Assembly (NCBI GenBank): GCA_008501735.1
Contig: QQUF01000007.1
Coordinates: 1-64,000 of the forward strand
Origin: Calditrichota bacterium
GTDB taxonomy: Bacteria > CLD3
Reading direction: 5' to 3'
Length of the DNA: 64,000 bases
The notes beneath the pieces were generated by a model. That model ran no database searches and was not told the DNA's origin. It worked only from the letters and a program-made list of their open reading frames with translations. Of this stretch, positions 1-9,700 are shown one piece after another. The stretch's first letter is position 1. Each line of letters starts with the position of its first letter. The position numbers and the translations under genes are program-made.

Positions 1-1313
1 GAAGTTATGCAGTTGTTGGTGCTTATATAGCTAAAAATGGAAGTTTTACTAATGCTGGAGCTGCTTACCTTTATGAAAGAAGTGGCACTTCTTGGACTCA
101 ATTAGCAATTTATGCACAAAGCGATCCTGTGGCAAATGATCAATTAGGTTTTTCAATTGGATTGAGTGGAAATTTTATTATTGCAGGAGCTAGGTATGGT
201 GATGCTGGAGGAACTGATAGAGGAGAAGCTTATATTTTTTCTAGAAATCCATTTTATAATGGAAACGTAACTCAAACTGTTTCAAGTAATTCTACAATTA
301 GTTTTGATGAAGGAAATGCAAACACTGCGAATGTTGACGAAGACACAGGAATGGACATTGCTTTTACAGGAGTAACTAACTCTGCTGACATTCAATGTGA
401 ATCTTTCCCTGAAGCACCAACAGGAACTGATGGAATTACAGGAACTGTTAATCCAACTCGTTGGGTAATTACTGATGCAGGTCTGGCTTTCACAAATGCC
501 CAAATCAGAATTGATATGAACACACTTCCTTTCACACTTACAAACCCAAGTGCAGCAGTGATTTATCACCGTTCAACTCCCGGAAGTGGAAGTTTTACAG
601 GTCTTGCAACAACTGTTGAAGGAGATGAATTAGTTGCTAACACTCCAAGTTTTAGTGAATTTGTAATTGGTGGCGGAGATACTCCTCTTGCAATCGAACT
701 TGATTCTTTTAATGCACGTCAAATTGAAAATTCAATCCAACTTTCTTGGACGACTGCTTCTGAAACTGAAAACGAAGGTTTCAATGTTTACAGAAAAACA
801 GGAAATGGTGAATTTATCAAAATCTCTTCTTTCAAAGGAAATTCCGAGTTAGAAGGTGCATTAAACTCTACAGTTTCAAACAATTACTCTTTTGTTGACA
901 ATTCAGAATTTCGTAATGGAAAAACTTACACTTACTTCATTTCTGATGTTGAAACAAACGGAATTGAAACTAAACACGAAGAAGTAGCACAAACAGTTAA
1001 ATTCGTTTTGGGTGAGGAAATTGTACAATCAAAACTCGACTACGTTTTGGCACAAAACTTCCCGAATCCTTTTAACCCAAGCACAACAATCAATTTCCAA
1101 ATTGCCAAAGAGCAAACAGTGAAATTAGAAGTTTACAACTTAAACGGTGAAATTGTAAAAGAACTTGTGAACGAAAAAATGAGTCAAGGTTCACACAAAG
1201 CGGTTTGGAATGGAACTGACAATTTTGGCAAAACAGTTTCAAGCGGAACTTATTTTTACAAAATTTCAGCTGGAACTTTCACACAAACAAACAAAATGAT
1301 TTTACTCAAATAA
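1..1313 (+). CDS. T9SS-sorted FG-GAP-like surface protein, 5' end cut by window
   Basis: The frame is open from base 3 to the left edge, so this is the C-terminal part of a longer gene; the GTG at 129 is internal, not the start. The first residues (AYLYERSGTSWTQLA and similar) look like FG-GAP/integrin-type propeller repeats. A linker region rich in Thr and Gly follows, then a fibronectin-like module (about 1311-nt frame positions 690-1000) with the ETENEGFNVYRKTG motif. The last ~90 residues are a T9SS type A sorting domain: NFPNPFNPSTTINFQI, YNLNGE, GTYFYKISAG, ending in KMILLK. The protein is expected to be exported by Sec and then by T9SS and fixed at the surface or released. The sorting domain is closely similar to those of the next two genes, so the three form one paralogous cargo family. 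The role of the N-terminal part cannot be judged from the fragment. Confidence 0.85.
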   Translation, partial: SYAVVGAYIAKNGSFTNAGAAYLYERSGTSWTQLAIYAQSDPVANDQLGFSIGLSGNFIIAGARYGDAGGTDRGEAYIFSRNPFYNGNVTQTVSSNSTISFDEGNANTANVDEDTGMDIAFTGVTNSADIQCESFPEAPTGTDGITGTVNPTRWVITDAGLAFTNAQIRIDMNTLPFTLTNPSAAVIYHRSTPGSGSFTGLATTVEGDELVANTPSFSEFVIGGGDTPLAIELDSFNARQIENSIQLSWTTASETENEGFNVYRKTGNGEFIKISSFKGNSELEGALNSTVSNNYSFVDNSEFRNGKTYTYFISDVETNGIETKHEEVAQTVKFVLGEEIVQSKLDYVLAQNFPNPFNPSTTINFQIAKEQTVKLEVYNLNGEIVKELVNEKMSQGSHKAVWNGTDNFGKTVSSGTYFYKISAGTFTQTNKMILLK

Positions 1314-1333
1314 TTTTTCTCTCTCCTCTTATG

Positions 1334-1363
1334 AAAGCCCCATATTTTTATGGGGCTTTTTTT
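1334..1363 (+). terminator. Rho-independent terminator of the first T9SS gene
   Basis: A GC-rich stem (AAGCCCCA with TGGGGCTTT, arms 1335-1342 and 1351-1359) with an AT loop is followed by a run of seven T. It lies 21 bases after the stop codon. Confidence 0.9.
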
Positions 1364-1420
1364 GTTTAATCACTTCTTTACTTCCCTACAATTGACCTAA
1401 CTACACAAAATATTTACCCT

Positions 1421-1436
1421 GTAAGGAATTCCTTAC
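1421..1436. promoter_or_regulatory. 16-bp perfect palindrome, putative activator site
   Basis: GTAAGGAATTCCTTAC is a perfect palindrome. Its core GTAAGGA-N2-TCCTTAC recurs at 1508-1523, and a half site (CTGTAAGG) follows at 1438-1445. The palindromes lie upstream of a sigma-54-like promoter (1591-1606), the usual place for enhancer sites of NtrC-type activators. Binding by the activator encoded at 5341 is inferred. Confidence 0.55.
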
Positions 1437-1502
1437 ACTGTAAGGCAAACACTACAATTTGGGTAAACCTCTACTAATTAATTACTTATAGAAATATTTT
1501 CA

Positions 1503-1528
1503 ATTTTGTAAGGAAATCCTTACAAAAT
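1503..1528. promoter_or_regulatory. 26-bp inverted repeat, second putative activator site
   Basis: ATTTTGTAAGGA and TCCTTACAAAAT form perfect 12-base arms around AA. The central 16 bases match the palindrome at 1421-1436 except for the middle pair. The two centres are 87 bases apart, about eight helical turns. There is no T tract or neighbouring coding sequence that would make it a terminator. Confidence 0.55.
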
Positions 1529-1590
1529 CTATAATTTTCAAAATTTTACAAAATATGTGTTTAAAGCACCTAAAAGGTCTATTTTGAGTT

Positions 1591-1606
1591 TGGCACAGCC
1601 TTTGAA
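1591..1606 (+). promoter_or_regulatory. Sigma-54-type (-24/-12) promoter
   Basis: TGGCAC-N5-TTGAA matches the sigma-54 consensus TGGCAC-N5-TTGCA at all but one of the informative positions (GA instead of GC at -12). A start near 1617 would give a leader of about 45 bases for the gene at 1662. A very similar element (TTTGGCAC-N5-TTGAA) occurs at 57451. No mapped transcript supports it. Confidence 0.55.
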
Positions 1607-1661
1607 AGTTAGTTTAGAAAAAATTGACACAAATTTTTAAAAAAACTCAAAGGTTTTAAAA

Positions 1662-3602
1662 ATGAAAATCTTAACAAAAACAATATTGACTCTAAGCATT
1701 GGGTTAACACTTACTTCAAATCTTTTTTCTCAAAACAAAGTTTATTGGTCAGTTCTTAGTACACAAAGTATTCATAAATCAAATTTAGATGGAACAAGTG
1801 CAGAAACTGTAAAAACAGGCATAAATGCTTACGATTTTCAAATTGATTATTTTAACCAAAAAATGTATTGGATAGACAATGGCACAAGCATAAAAAGAGC
1901 AGATATTGATGGCTCTAATGTTGAGGGTTTAATTACTGGCTTAAGCCAATTAAAAGGGATTGCATTAGATTTAGAAAATGATAAAATTTATTTTACTAAC
2001 AGTGCTTTAGATAAAATCCAAAAATCGAATTTAGATGGCTCAAATGTTGAAGATGTTGTTGATACAAATGCAGGTCCTGTTGAAATAGAATTAGATCTAG
2101 TAAATTCAAAAATATATTGGTCTGATACTCAAGTTACAGATATTTTTAGATGTGATTTTGATGGCTCAAATATTGAATCTATCATTGATGCACAATGTTT
2201 TGATTTAGCAATTGATAACGTTAACAGTAAACTATATTTTTGTAATAATACTACTAAGAAAATTCAAAGATCAAATCTAGATGGCTCAAATGTTGAAGAT
2301 ATTATTGACAATGGTACGACGTGTTATCAGGTTTCACTTGATGCAACAAATGGAAAAATTTATTTCAATAATATTTTAGGAAATAAATTACAAAGAGCTG
2401 ATTTAGACGGTTCAAATATTGTTGATATAAATTCGGATAATGTTAAATCAATCGCAAATTTTGGAAATTTAAACTTAGTACAAAATCCAGGCTGTGAAGA
2501 GGAACTTGTTGGAGATGAAATTCCTAGTTGGACTGAAGCTTCAGGTACAAAATGGACTCAAAGATCAACAAATCCGTCGCCTTTTGAAGGTTCTTTTTAT
2601 TTTTATGCAGGTAGCCAATCCGGAACTGCTGAACTACAACAAGATGTCAATGTCTCAGAATACAGTAATTCAATTGATAATGGAAATGCAACCTTTAATT
2701 GGTCAAGTTATGCGGCAACTAAACAAGGTATTGATGACGCAAAAATTATTCTTGAATACAGAGATGTAACGAATACAACAGTTTTAGATACTTACGATTC
2801 AGGATTTTATAGCGGACAAACTTGGACAGAATTTTCGGATAGTAGAATAGCACCTGTTGGAACAAGATTTATCAGAATTAGAATGATTAGCGATAGAGAT
2901 TTGGGACCACAAAATAATGGTAATCACGATAATTTAAATTTATTCACTACAGCCGAGTCAAATGCTGATTCTCCTCTTGCAATCGAATTAGATTCATTCC
3001 AAGTTCGTCAAATTGAAAATTCAATTCAACTCAAATGGACGACTGCTTCTGAAACTGAAAATGAAGGTTTTAATGTTTACAGAAAAACAGGAAACAGAAA
3101 TTTCACTCAAATTGCTTCTTACAAAGGAAATTCTGAACTTCTTGGAGTATTGAACTCAACAGTTTCAAACAACTACATTTTCGTTGACAATTCAGAACTT
3201 CGTAACAACGAAACTTACACATACTACATTTCTGATGTTGAAACTAACGGAGTCGAAACTAAGCATAAAGAACAAGCTCAAACGATTAAATTCAATCTTA
3301 CCGAAGAAAATACTCAAACAAAACTTGACTACGTTTTAGCACAAAACTTTCCAAATCCTTTCAACCCAAGCACAACAATCAATTTCCAAATCAAAAAAGA
3401 CCAAAGAGTAAAACTCCAAGTTTACAACTTAAACGGTCAGCTTGTTAAAGAACTTTTGAACGATAAAAAGAACAAAGGTTCATACTCTGTTAAATGGAAT
3501 GGAACTGACAGTTTCGGAAATCAAGTTTCAAGTGGAACTTACTTCTACAAAATTTTAGCAGGAACTTTCACTCAAACCAACAAAATGATTTTGCTCAAAT
3601 AA
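1662..3602 (+). CDS. Secreted YWTD-propeller protein with T9SS sorting domain
   Basis: 646 residues. A signal peptide (residues 1-23, ending near FSQ) is followed by six YWTD/LDL-receptor-B-type blades (about 25-265), each with the tell-tale pair 'K.YW.d/yf' and 'R.DLDGSNVED'. Next come a jelly-roll-like insert (about 275-430), a fibronectin-like module with ETENEGFNVYRKTG (about 440-545) and a T9SS type A sorting domain ending in KMILLK. It should be a cell-surface or released protein; such propellers usually bind protein or glycan ligands, but no ligand can be named. The gene at 3698 is a tandem paralogue that lacks the insert. The sigma-54-like promoter at 1591 suggests control by the activator encoded at 5341. 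The ATG start is supported by the signal peptide. Confidence 0.85.
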   Translation: MKILTKTILTLSIGLTLTSNLFSQNKVYWSVLSTQSIHKSNLDGTSAETVKTGINAYDFQIDYFNQKMYWIDNGTSIKRADIDGSNVEGLITGLSQLKGIALDLENDKIYFTNSALDKIQKSNLDGSNVEDVVDTNAGPVEIELDLVNSKIYWSDTQVTDIFRCDFDGSNIESIIDAQCFDLAIDNVNSKLYFCNNTTKKIQRSNLDGSNVEDIIDNGTTCYQVSLDATNGKIYFNNILGNKLQRADLDGSNIVDINSDNVKSIANFGNLNLVQNPGCEEELVGDEIPSWTEASGTKWTQRSTNPSPFEGSFYFYAGSQSGTAELQQDVNVSEYSNSIDNGNATFNWSSYAATKQGIDDAKIILEYRDVTNTTVLDTYDSGFYSGQTWTEFSDSRIAPVGTRFIRIRMISDRDLGPQNNGNHDNLNLFTTAESNADSPLAIELDSFQVRQIENSIQLKWTTASETENEGFNVYRKTGNRNFTQIASYKGNSELLGVLNSTVSNNYIFVDNSELRNNETYTYYISDVETNGVETKHKEQAQTIKFNLTEENTQTKLDYVLAQNFPNPFNPSTTINFQIKKDQRVKLQVYNLNGQLVKELLNDKKNKGSYSVKWNGTDSFGNQVSSGTYFYKILAGTFTQTNKMILLK

Positions 3603-3624
3603 TTTTACTCCCCTGACAAAACAC

Positions 3625-3655
3625 TGAAAGTCTCAGATTCTTTTTGAGACTTTCA
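3625..3655 (+). terminator. Terminator-like hairpin between the two propeller genes
   Basis: TGAAAGTCTCA and TGAGACTTTCA form a perfect 11-bp stem with a nine-base loop. There is no clear T run after it, so it may stabilise a 3' end or allow partial read-through into the gene at 3698. The same hairpin and the same preceding bases occur after that gene. Confidence 0.5.
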
Positions 3656-3697
3656 CCTTAAACAGAAAATTAACTTTAAAAAAATAGGATAAAAACA

Positions 3698-5170
3698 ATG
3701 AAAACTTTAACTAAAACTCTTTTGACTTTAAGTATTGGCTTAACAATTTCAACAAACCTTATTGCTCAAGACAAAATTTATTTTACTGATAGAGGAACAA
3801 CTCCTCGACAAATTTTTAAAGCAAATTTAGACGGTTCAAATGTGGAATCAATTATCTCATCAGGTTTAAGTAGTCCAAGAGAAATTGTATTAGATGCAAC
3901 AAATTCTAAAATTTACTGGGCTGACCAAGGTACTCAGAAAATCCAAAGAGCTGATTTAGATGGCTCGAATGTAGAAGACCTTGTTACAGGAATTTCAGGA
4001 GCTCACGGAATGGCTATTGATTTTAATAGTCAGAAAATTTATTGGAGTGCTTTTGGTTTAGATAAAATTCAAAGAGCTGACTTAGATGGTTCAAATGTCG
4101 AAGACATTATTACAGGCTTAACGAGTCCCGTAGGAATTGCATTAGACCTTGTAAACTCAAAGTTATATTGGGGAGATATTGGACCTAATAAAATTCAAAG
4201 GTCAGATTTAGATGGTTCTAATATTGAAGATATTGTTACAGGACTTCATCCTTTTTATTCTTCAATGGAAATTGATACAGAAAACTCAAAAATTTACTTT
4301 GGTGAAGGTAGTTCAATAAGAAGAGCAGATTTAGATGGTTCTAATGAGGAAAGTGCTATTAGTGGTTTATCTCGAGTTTCTGGAATTGGATTAGATTTGA
4401 CAAATTCAAAAATTTATTGGACTGACCAAAACAACGATAAAGTTCAAAGGGCAAACTTAGATGGAACAAATGTTGAGGATTTAGTTTCAACAGGATTAGA
4501 TATTCCAGCCGGAATAGCACTTTTTGAAAATTCTGATGCTCCACTTTCAGTTGAATTAAATTCTTTCCAAGCTCGTCAAATCGAAAACTCAATCCAACTT
4601 ACTTGGTCAACTGCTTCTGAAACTGAAAATGAAGGCTTTAATGTTTACAGAAAAACAGGTGACAGAAATTTCATTCAAATTGCTTCTTACAAAAGTCATA
4701 ATGAACTTCTTGGTCAAGGAAATACATCTTTTAATTCTACTTACAGATTTGTTGATAATTCAAAATTGCAAAATAACGAACTTTACACTTACTACATTTC
4801 TGATGTAGAAACAAACGGACTTGAAACTAAACACGAAGAAAATTCTCAAACTGTAAAATTTGTTCTCGGTGAGGAAAATGTAAACACTAAAAAAGAATAC
4901 AAATTAGCACAAAACTTCCCGAACCCTTTTAACCCAAGCACAACAATTTCTTACCAACTCGCAAAAGATAGAAAAGTTCAACTAAAGATTTATAATCTCC
5001 AAGGTGAGCTTGTAAATGAACTTGTGAATGAGAAAAAGAATAAAGGTTCACACTCTGTAAATTGGAATGGAACTGACAAATATGGGAATCAAGTCTCAAG
5101 CGGTACTTACTTTTACAAACTGACAGCAGGAAATTTTACTCAAACTAACAAAATGATTTTACTCAAATAA
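3698..5170 (+). CDS. Secreted YWTD-propeller protein with T9SS sorting domain (tandem paralogue)
   Basis: 490 residues. A signal peptide (to about residue 23, LIAQ) is followed by six or seven YWTD-type blades (about 24-275) with repeated 'KIYW.D' and 'R.DLDGSNVED' strands, a fibronectin-like module (about 280-390) and a T9SS sorting domain (NFPNPFNPSTTISYQL to KMILLK). It parallels the gene at 1662 along its whole length except that the insert between propeller and fibronectin-like module is absent. The spacing (95 bases) and the lack of an obvious promoter of its own suggest co-transcription with 1662. Function beyond surface display is unknown. Confidence 0.85.
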   Translation: MKTLTKTLLTLSIGLTISTNLIAQDKIYFTDRGTTPRQIFKANLDGSNVESIISSGLSSPREIVLDATNSKIYWADQGTQKIQRADLDGSNVEDLVTGISGAHGMAIDFNSQKIYWSAFGLDKIQRADLDGSNVEDIITGLTSPVGIALDLVNSKLYWGDIGPNKIQRSDLDGSNIEDIVTGLHPFYSSMEIDTENSKIYFGEGSSIRRADLDGSNEESAISGLSRVSGIGLDLTNSKIYWTDQNNDKVQRANLDGTNVEDLVSTGLDIPAGIALFENSDAPLSVELNSFQARQIENSIQLTWSTASETENEGFNVYRKTGDRNFIQIASYKSHNELLGQGNTSFNSTYRFVDNSKLQNNELYTYYISDVETNGLETKHEENSQTVKFVLGEENVNTKKEYKLAQNFPNPFNPSTTISYQLAKDRKVQLKIYNLQGELVNELVNEKKNKGSHSVNWNGTDKYGNQVSSGTYFYKLTAGNFTQTNKMILLK

Positions 5171-5192
5171 TTTTACTCCCCTGACAAAACAC

Positions 5193-5224
5193 TGAAAGTC
5201 TCAAATTAATTTTTGAGACTTTCA
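5193..5224 (+). terminator. Terminator-like hairpin after the second propeller gene
   Basis: TGAAAGTCTCAAA and TTTGAGACTTTCA form a 13-bp stem, followed by CTTTTAATTCTT. It is a copy of the hairpin at 3625-3655, including the preceding segment CCCCTGACAAAACAC. Confidence 0.55.
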
Positions 5225-5340
5225 CTTTTAATTCTTCTCCAAAAAGAGTGCATTTTGATAGCTCAAGTTCACCTTAACAGATACGCTATCGACTAAGAAA
5301 TGAAAAAATTAGCATCATTTAAAAATCATAGGTTCTTATT

Positions 5341-6345
5341 TTGAATAAATTTCTAGAAACTGAGCTACGGAACTTTGGCATTATTGGAAAGAGTCCTCAA
5401 ATGCTCTCTCTTTTTGAAAAGATAAAACTAACAATAAATGTTAATTATCCAATCTACATTCACGGCGAAACAGGAACAGGAAAAGAGCTTGTCGCAAAAG
5501 CATTGCACAATTTTAGCCAAAGAAAAGAGAATAACTTTGTAGTAGTGAATTGTGCGACAATTCCTAAAGAATTAGCAGAAAGTGAACTTTTTGGTTTTGA
5601 AAAAGGTTCTTTTAGTGGTGCCTCATCTTTGACAAAAGGAAAGTTCGAACTTTCAGACGGCGGTACAATTTTCTTAGATGAGATTGGAGAATTACCCTTG
5701 AATTTACAATCAAAATTATTACGAGTTATTCAAGAAAGTGACATTTGGAGAGTCGGTGGTCAAAAACCGATAAAATTGGATTTGAGAATTATTGTAGCAA
5801 CCCAAAGAGATTTAGAAGAAGAGGTAAAAATAGGAAATTTTAGAGAAGACCTTTACCACAGACTAAACGTTGTAAAATTAGAAATTCCTCCTTTAAGAGA
5901 AAGAGTAGAAGATGTTGTAACATTAGCCAATTACTTCTTACAAAAGCAATCCTCAGAGTTAGGTAAAAAAGGGCTTTCTTTTACACACAAAGCATTATCA
6001 ATTTTAAAACTTCAAGATTGGAAAGGGAATGTGAGAGAATTAGAAAATACAATTGCAAAAGCGATAGTAATGAAAAAAGATGATTTACCTTTAAATTCAA
6101 AAGAACTTGGTTTTGCCAAAAACAAAAATTCATTTTTAGATTCTCAAGATTCAAATAGAAGTATTTTTGAAGGTAGAAATTTTACTGAAAAAATTAATAT
6201 TCTTGAGCAAAAAATATTAGTTGAAGAGCTTGAGAGAAATGACTGGAACAAGTCTAAAACCGCTAATTCTTTAGATTTAACCAGAGATAAATTATACCGA
6301 CTTTTGAACAAACACAATCTTTTGGAAAAAAATATTCTTCCTTAA
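5341..6345 (+). CDS. Sigma-54-dependent transcriptional activator without receiver domain
   Basis: 334 residues. The AAA+ sigma-54-interaction domain fills residues 8-235: Walker A GETGTGKE, a GSFSGA loop where the family usually has GAFTGA (the sigma-54 contact), Walker B TIFLDEIGELP, and an RxDLYHRLNV arginine-finger region. A Fis-type helix-turn-helix ends the protein (about 285-330; NDWNKSKTANSLDLTRDKLYRLL). There is no N-terminal sensor or receiver domain, so activity may be set by level or by a partner. The TTG start is chosen because the conserved IIGKSP stretch begins before the first ATG. A possible 14-codon ORF (5300-5344) overlaps the start as TTGA. The likely targets are the palindromes and sigma-54 promoter at 1421-1606, an inference from position. 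Confidence 0.9.
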   Translation: MNKFLETELRNFGIIGKSPQMLSLFEKIKLTINVNYPIYIHGETGTGKELVAKALHNFSQRKENNFVVVNCATIPKELAESELFGFEKGSFSGASSLTKGKFELSDGGTIFLDEIGELPLNLQSKLLRVIQESDIWRVGGQKPIKLDLRIIVATQRDLEEEVKIGNFREDLYHRLNVVKLEIPPLRERVEDVVTLANYFLQKQSSELGKKGLSFTHKALSILKLQDWKGNVRELENTIAKAIVMKKDDLPLNSKELGFAKNKNSFLDSQDSNRSIFEGRNFTEKINILEQKILVEELERNDWNKSKTANSLDLTRDKLYRLLNKHNLLEKNILP

Positions 6346-6353
6346 ACTTACTA

Positions 6354-6647
6354 AGTAGTCGAGCAGAATTGTTTGACAAATTAAGAAACTGTCTGCTGCT
6401 AATTTTTACGTGTCTCTAACCATCTCTGAAAAAAACTCTAACGCTTCGCTTGAATTTATTTTCTGTCTCCTCCTTGAAAAAGGAGGAGTTTTTTGTCGTA
6501 CAAAGCACGATTTTTTCTTTTCCTCTCCTTTTTAAGGAGTGGGAATTTTTTCGTTTTAGGAACCAAAGGTTTTTGAAAATGAAAAAATGGGGTGGTCAAA
6601 AGAGTGCAAAATTAGCTGAAAATGTCAAATAAATTTGCTCGACTACT
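6354..6647. mobile_element. MITE-like element with 12-bp terminal inverted repeats and TA duplication
   Basis: AGTAGTCGAGCA (6354-6365) and TGCTCGACTACT (6636-6647) are perfect inverted repeats, and the similarity continues inward to about 25 bases. Both ends are flanked by TA, the target duplication made by IS630/Tc1-type transposases. The ~294-bp interior has no transposase; a 60-codon open frame in it shows no family features. A strong terminator lies inside. A second copy, needed to prove mobility, is not in this window. Confidence 0.5.
6467..6494 (+). terminator. Rho-independent terminator inside the MITE-like element
   Basis: CTCCTCCTT and AAGGAGGAG form a nine-pair stem with a GAAA loop, followed by TTTTTT. 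It would end transcripts from the activator gene at 5341. Confidence 0.85.
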
Positions 6648-6689
6648 TATCTGAGGCTACGAAAAAAATCAAAGAAAATAATTGCCCAC

Positions 6690-6715
6690 GAAACACACTA
6701 AAAACACGAAAAAAT
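6690..6715. repeat. Short dispersed phrase CCACGAAACACAC
   Basis: CCACGAAACACAC followed by TAAAAACACGAAAAA occurs here, and CCACGAAACACACGAA occurs on the minus strand at 13377-13392. Both copies are in noncoding gaps. It looks like a degenerate intergenic repeat; no function is visible. The rest of 6650-6795 holds nothing else that I can recognise. Confidence 0.35.
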
Positions 6716-6795
6716 AAACTTCGTAGAGCCGCACAGAGGTGCATCTCCGAAACAAAAGCTAGATTTCATTTTACAAATTTATAAATTGATTTAAC

Positions 6796-9700
6796 CTACC
6801 GCCTTTTAACTTTTACAGCTTTGCTGAAAGTATATTTTTTTGCAGAGCCTAAGTTATTCCACGCTTTAACTGTAACAGTAAAATCTCCTCGCCGATTAAA
6901 GGTATGTTTTACTGTTTTTCCAAGTGCAGTTGTTCCGTCTCCAAAATTCCACTCGTAGTTTAGGTTTTTGTGGTTAGACTCCAAAACAGCATCAAAAACT
7001 ACTTCGTCTCTTGCTCCACCTGTGTAAATATTTTCGGGAGATTGAATCACAATTTTTGGAGGCTCTTCAACTGTTATTTTTACTTTGTAAGTTTCTGTTT
7101 TGCAATCTGAAAGTTGTTTATGAGTTACAGCTAATGAAGCAAAGTAAGTTCCTGCTTTGGTAAAACTGTAATCCAAGTTTTTGGTTTTAAATTCCTTTCC
7201 ATCTCCTGCGTTCCACGCAAAATTAAGATTTTTAGTGCTTTCTGAAACTCTTGGTCGAATGTTAATAATCTTTCCAACTTCTGCAAAAATTTCATCTGCT
7301 AATATTACTTGTGGAAGAGAAATTACTTCTATCTCCCGAACTTCATTCAAACCACCAGAAATTACTTGAACTTGGTACTTTCCAGCTTTTGCGAAAGCCT
7401 TTGAAACCTTTGAACCACTTTTCTTGTCTCCGTCACTAAAAGACCAACTGTAAACTGAGTTGCTTTTCCCGCCTTCTGCTTCAAAAGAAATTGGCGAATT
7501 TGCACAAGCGATTTGTGGAGAAGTTATTTCTAAATTCTTAGCTTTTTCAATTACCTCAACAAGAATTTTAGTTGAGTTCTTTGAACAATCAGTTTTACTG
7601 TTATCTGAAACTTCGAGGTTAACTTCGTAAATCCCAACTTTTGAAAATTGGTGTTTTACCAAAATTCCACTTCCTGTTTTTCCGTCTCCAAATTTCCAAT
7701 TGTAAGAACTTATTTTTCCGTCAGAGTCAGAACTTTTTGAAGCATCGAATTCTAAAATTGAATTGACGACAACATCAAAATTACTTGAATAATTTCTTCC
7801 TTCAGAATCTTTAGCAGAAATTCTTGCTTGAGGTGCAGAATTAACCAAAATTTGTCTTTCAATTTCTGAAGAATTACAACCTGCATTCGCATTGCTTTTG
7901 ACTTTTAATTTTACAGTAAAAAGCCCTGCTCTACTGAAAGAATGTTCGATTTTAGATTTTGTTGAAGTTGTCCCGTCACCGAAGTCCCACAAAAAGTCAT
8001 CAATTTTTGATTTCACTTTTGTTCCGTCAAAACTAACCTTTTCACCAATACAAACCTCTTTTGGAATCTCAAAAAATGCAACTGGTGAAGGTTGAACTTT
8101 TACAATTAATTCATCAGTTGAAGTATTTTCACAATCACCTTCCGAAGGAACTGTAATTGTTAAAGAAACGGTGTAAGTTCCTGAGTTCAAAAATGCGTGA
8201 GAAGCAGAAATTCCACCTCCAGTTGTTCCATCACCAAAATCCCAATCTAAACTTTGGATTTGTCTTCCGCCACCTTTTGAAGCAGAACCATCAAATTTCA
8301 CAACTTCACCTGCACAAACAGTAACATCTTTTCCTGCTTCAGCAACTGGAGCATCAGTTACTTGAACTAAAAACTCATCAAAAGAAGAATTACAATTCAA
8401 ATTGCTGTTGTCTTGAGCAGTAAGCCTAACTGTGTAAAATCCTGCTTTTTTGAATGTGTGAATCGGGTTAATTCCGTCTGCTTTTGTGCCATCGCCAAAA
8501 TCCCAAGAGAATTTGAGCAAATTCTTGTCGTCGTCGTCTGATTTACTTGCATCAAAAATTACACTTTCGCCCGCACAAACATTCTTTTTCGCTTCAATTT
8601 TTGCAATCGGAGCCGAATTAATTTTTACTTTAATCGAAGTTTTGTTTATTGAATTTGAAAGACCTTGTCCATCGTCAACAGTTAAGGTTACAGGGAAAGT
8701 TCCTGTTTTTGAGTAAGTGTGAGAAACCTTTATTCCTTTTGCCGAATTTCCATCGCCAAAATCCCAGTAGTAAGTCAGAAAATCTCCATCAGAATCTTTA
8801 CTTGAAGAAGCGTCGAAATCCACAGTTTGAGTACAAGAAAAAATGTCTTTTCCAGCATTTGCAACAGGTTGGTAATTTACTTCGACAGTTTTTGAAACCG
8901 ATTCACTACTGTTTTCAACATTTAAATTATCGGTAACTGTTAGAGTAACATTGTATCGACCCGACTCTTTAAATTTGTGAGTTGCCTTAAATCTTCTGCC
9001 TGTATTTCCGTCCCCGAAATCCCAATTTGCTGCAATAATTTTTCCGTCTTTGTCTTCTGAAAGTGAGCCGTCAAAATTTACAATCTCATTTGGTGCAACT
9101 CTCGGAATATTTGCAATAACGGGAATAGGTTTGGAGTTTACAGTAACATTTGTGTAATGAAAATCCTCAGCACCTTTGTCATCAGTAATTTTTAATTTTA
9201 CTTGATAAACTCCAGGTTTTTTGTAAGTGTAAGAAACTTTGTCTCCACTCAAAATTACACCTTGTTCAACTTCCCACTGAAATTTTGTAATTTTACCGTC
9301 TGAGTCCTGTGAGAAACTTGCATCAAACTCTACTTTTTCACCAAAAGAAACAACTTGAGAATTTCCTGCATCAGCCAAAGGAGGTGTATTTATTTTTACT
9401 TCAATTTCATCTATGCCTTTTGAAGTTGTAGTTTTTGAAGCGTCAGTAACTGTGAGTTTGATTTTGTAAGTTCCTGAGTTTTTGTAAACGTGTTCAACTT
9501 TTTTGCCTGTTTCAGAAGTTCCGTCTCCAAATTGCCAAAAATACCTCACAATTTCATCATCAGAATCGTAGGACTTAGAGCCATCGAAGAAAACTTTACT
9601 TTCATTTGTAATTTGATTTCCACCTGCGTTTGCTTTTGGAGGAGAATTTACTCTGACACTTAAAGTTGTTTCATCTGTATTGTTTCTTGCATTTGAGTTG

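Noticed and set aside
129-131. GTG at 129 as the start of the first gene
   Set aside because: The frame is open to the window edge and the upstream residues continue the propeller repeats.
1800-4480. Regularly spaced GATGGCTCAAATGTTGAAGA-like repeats as a CRISPR array
   Set aside because: They are in frame in two genes and encode the NLDGSNVED strand of YWTD blades; spacing follows the blade length and the sequence varies at third positions.
6450-6632. 60-codon plus-strand frame as a gene
   Set aside because: It lies inside the MITE-like element, crosses its terminator hairpin and has no family features.
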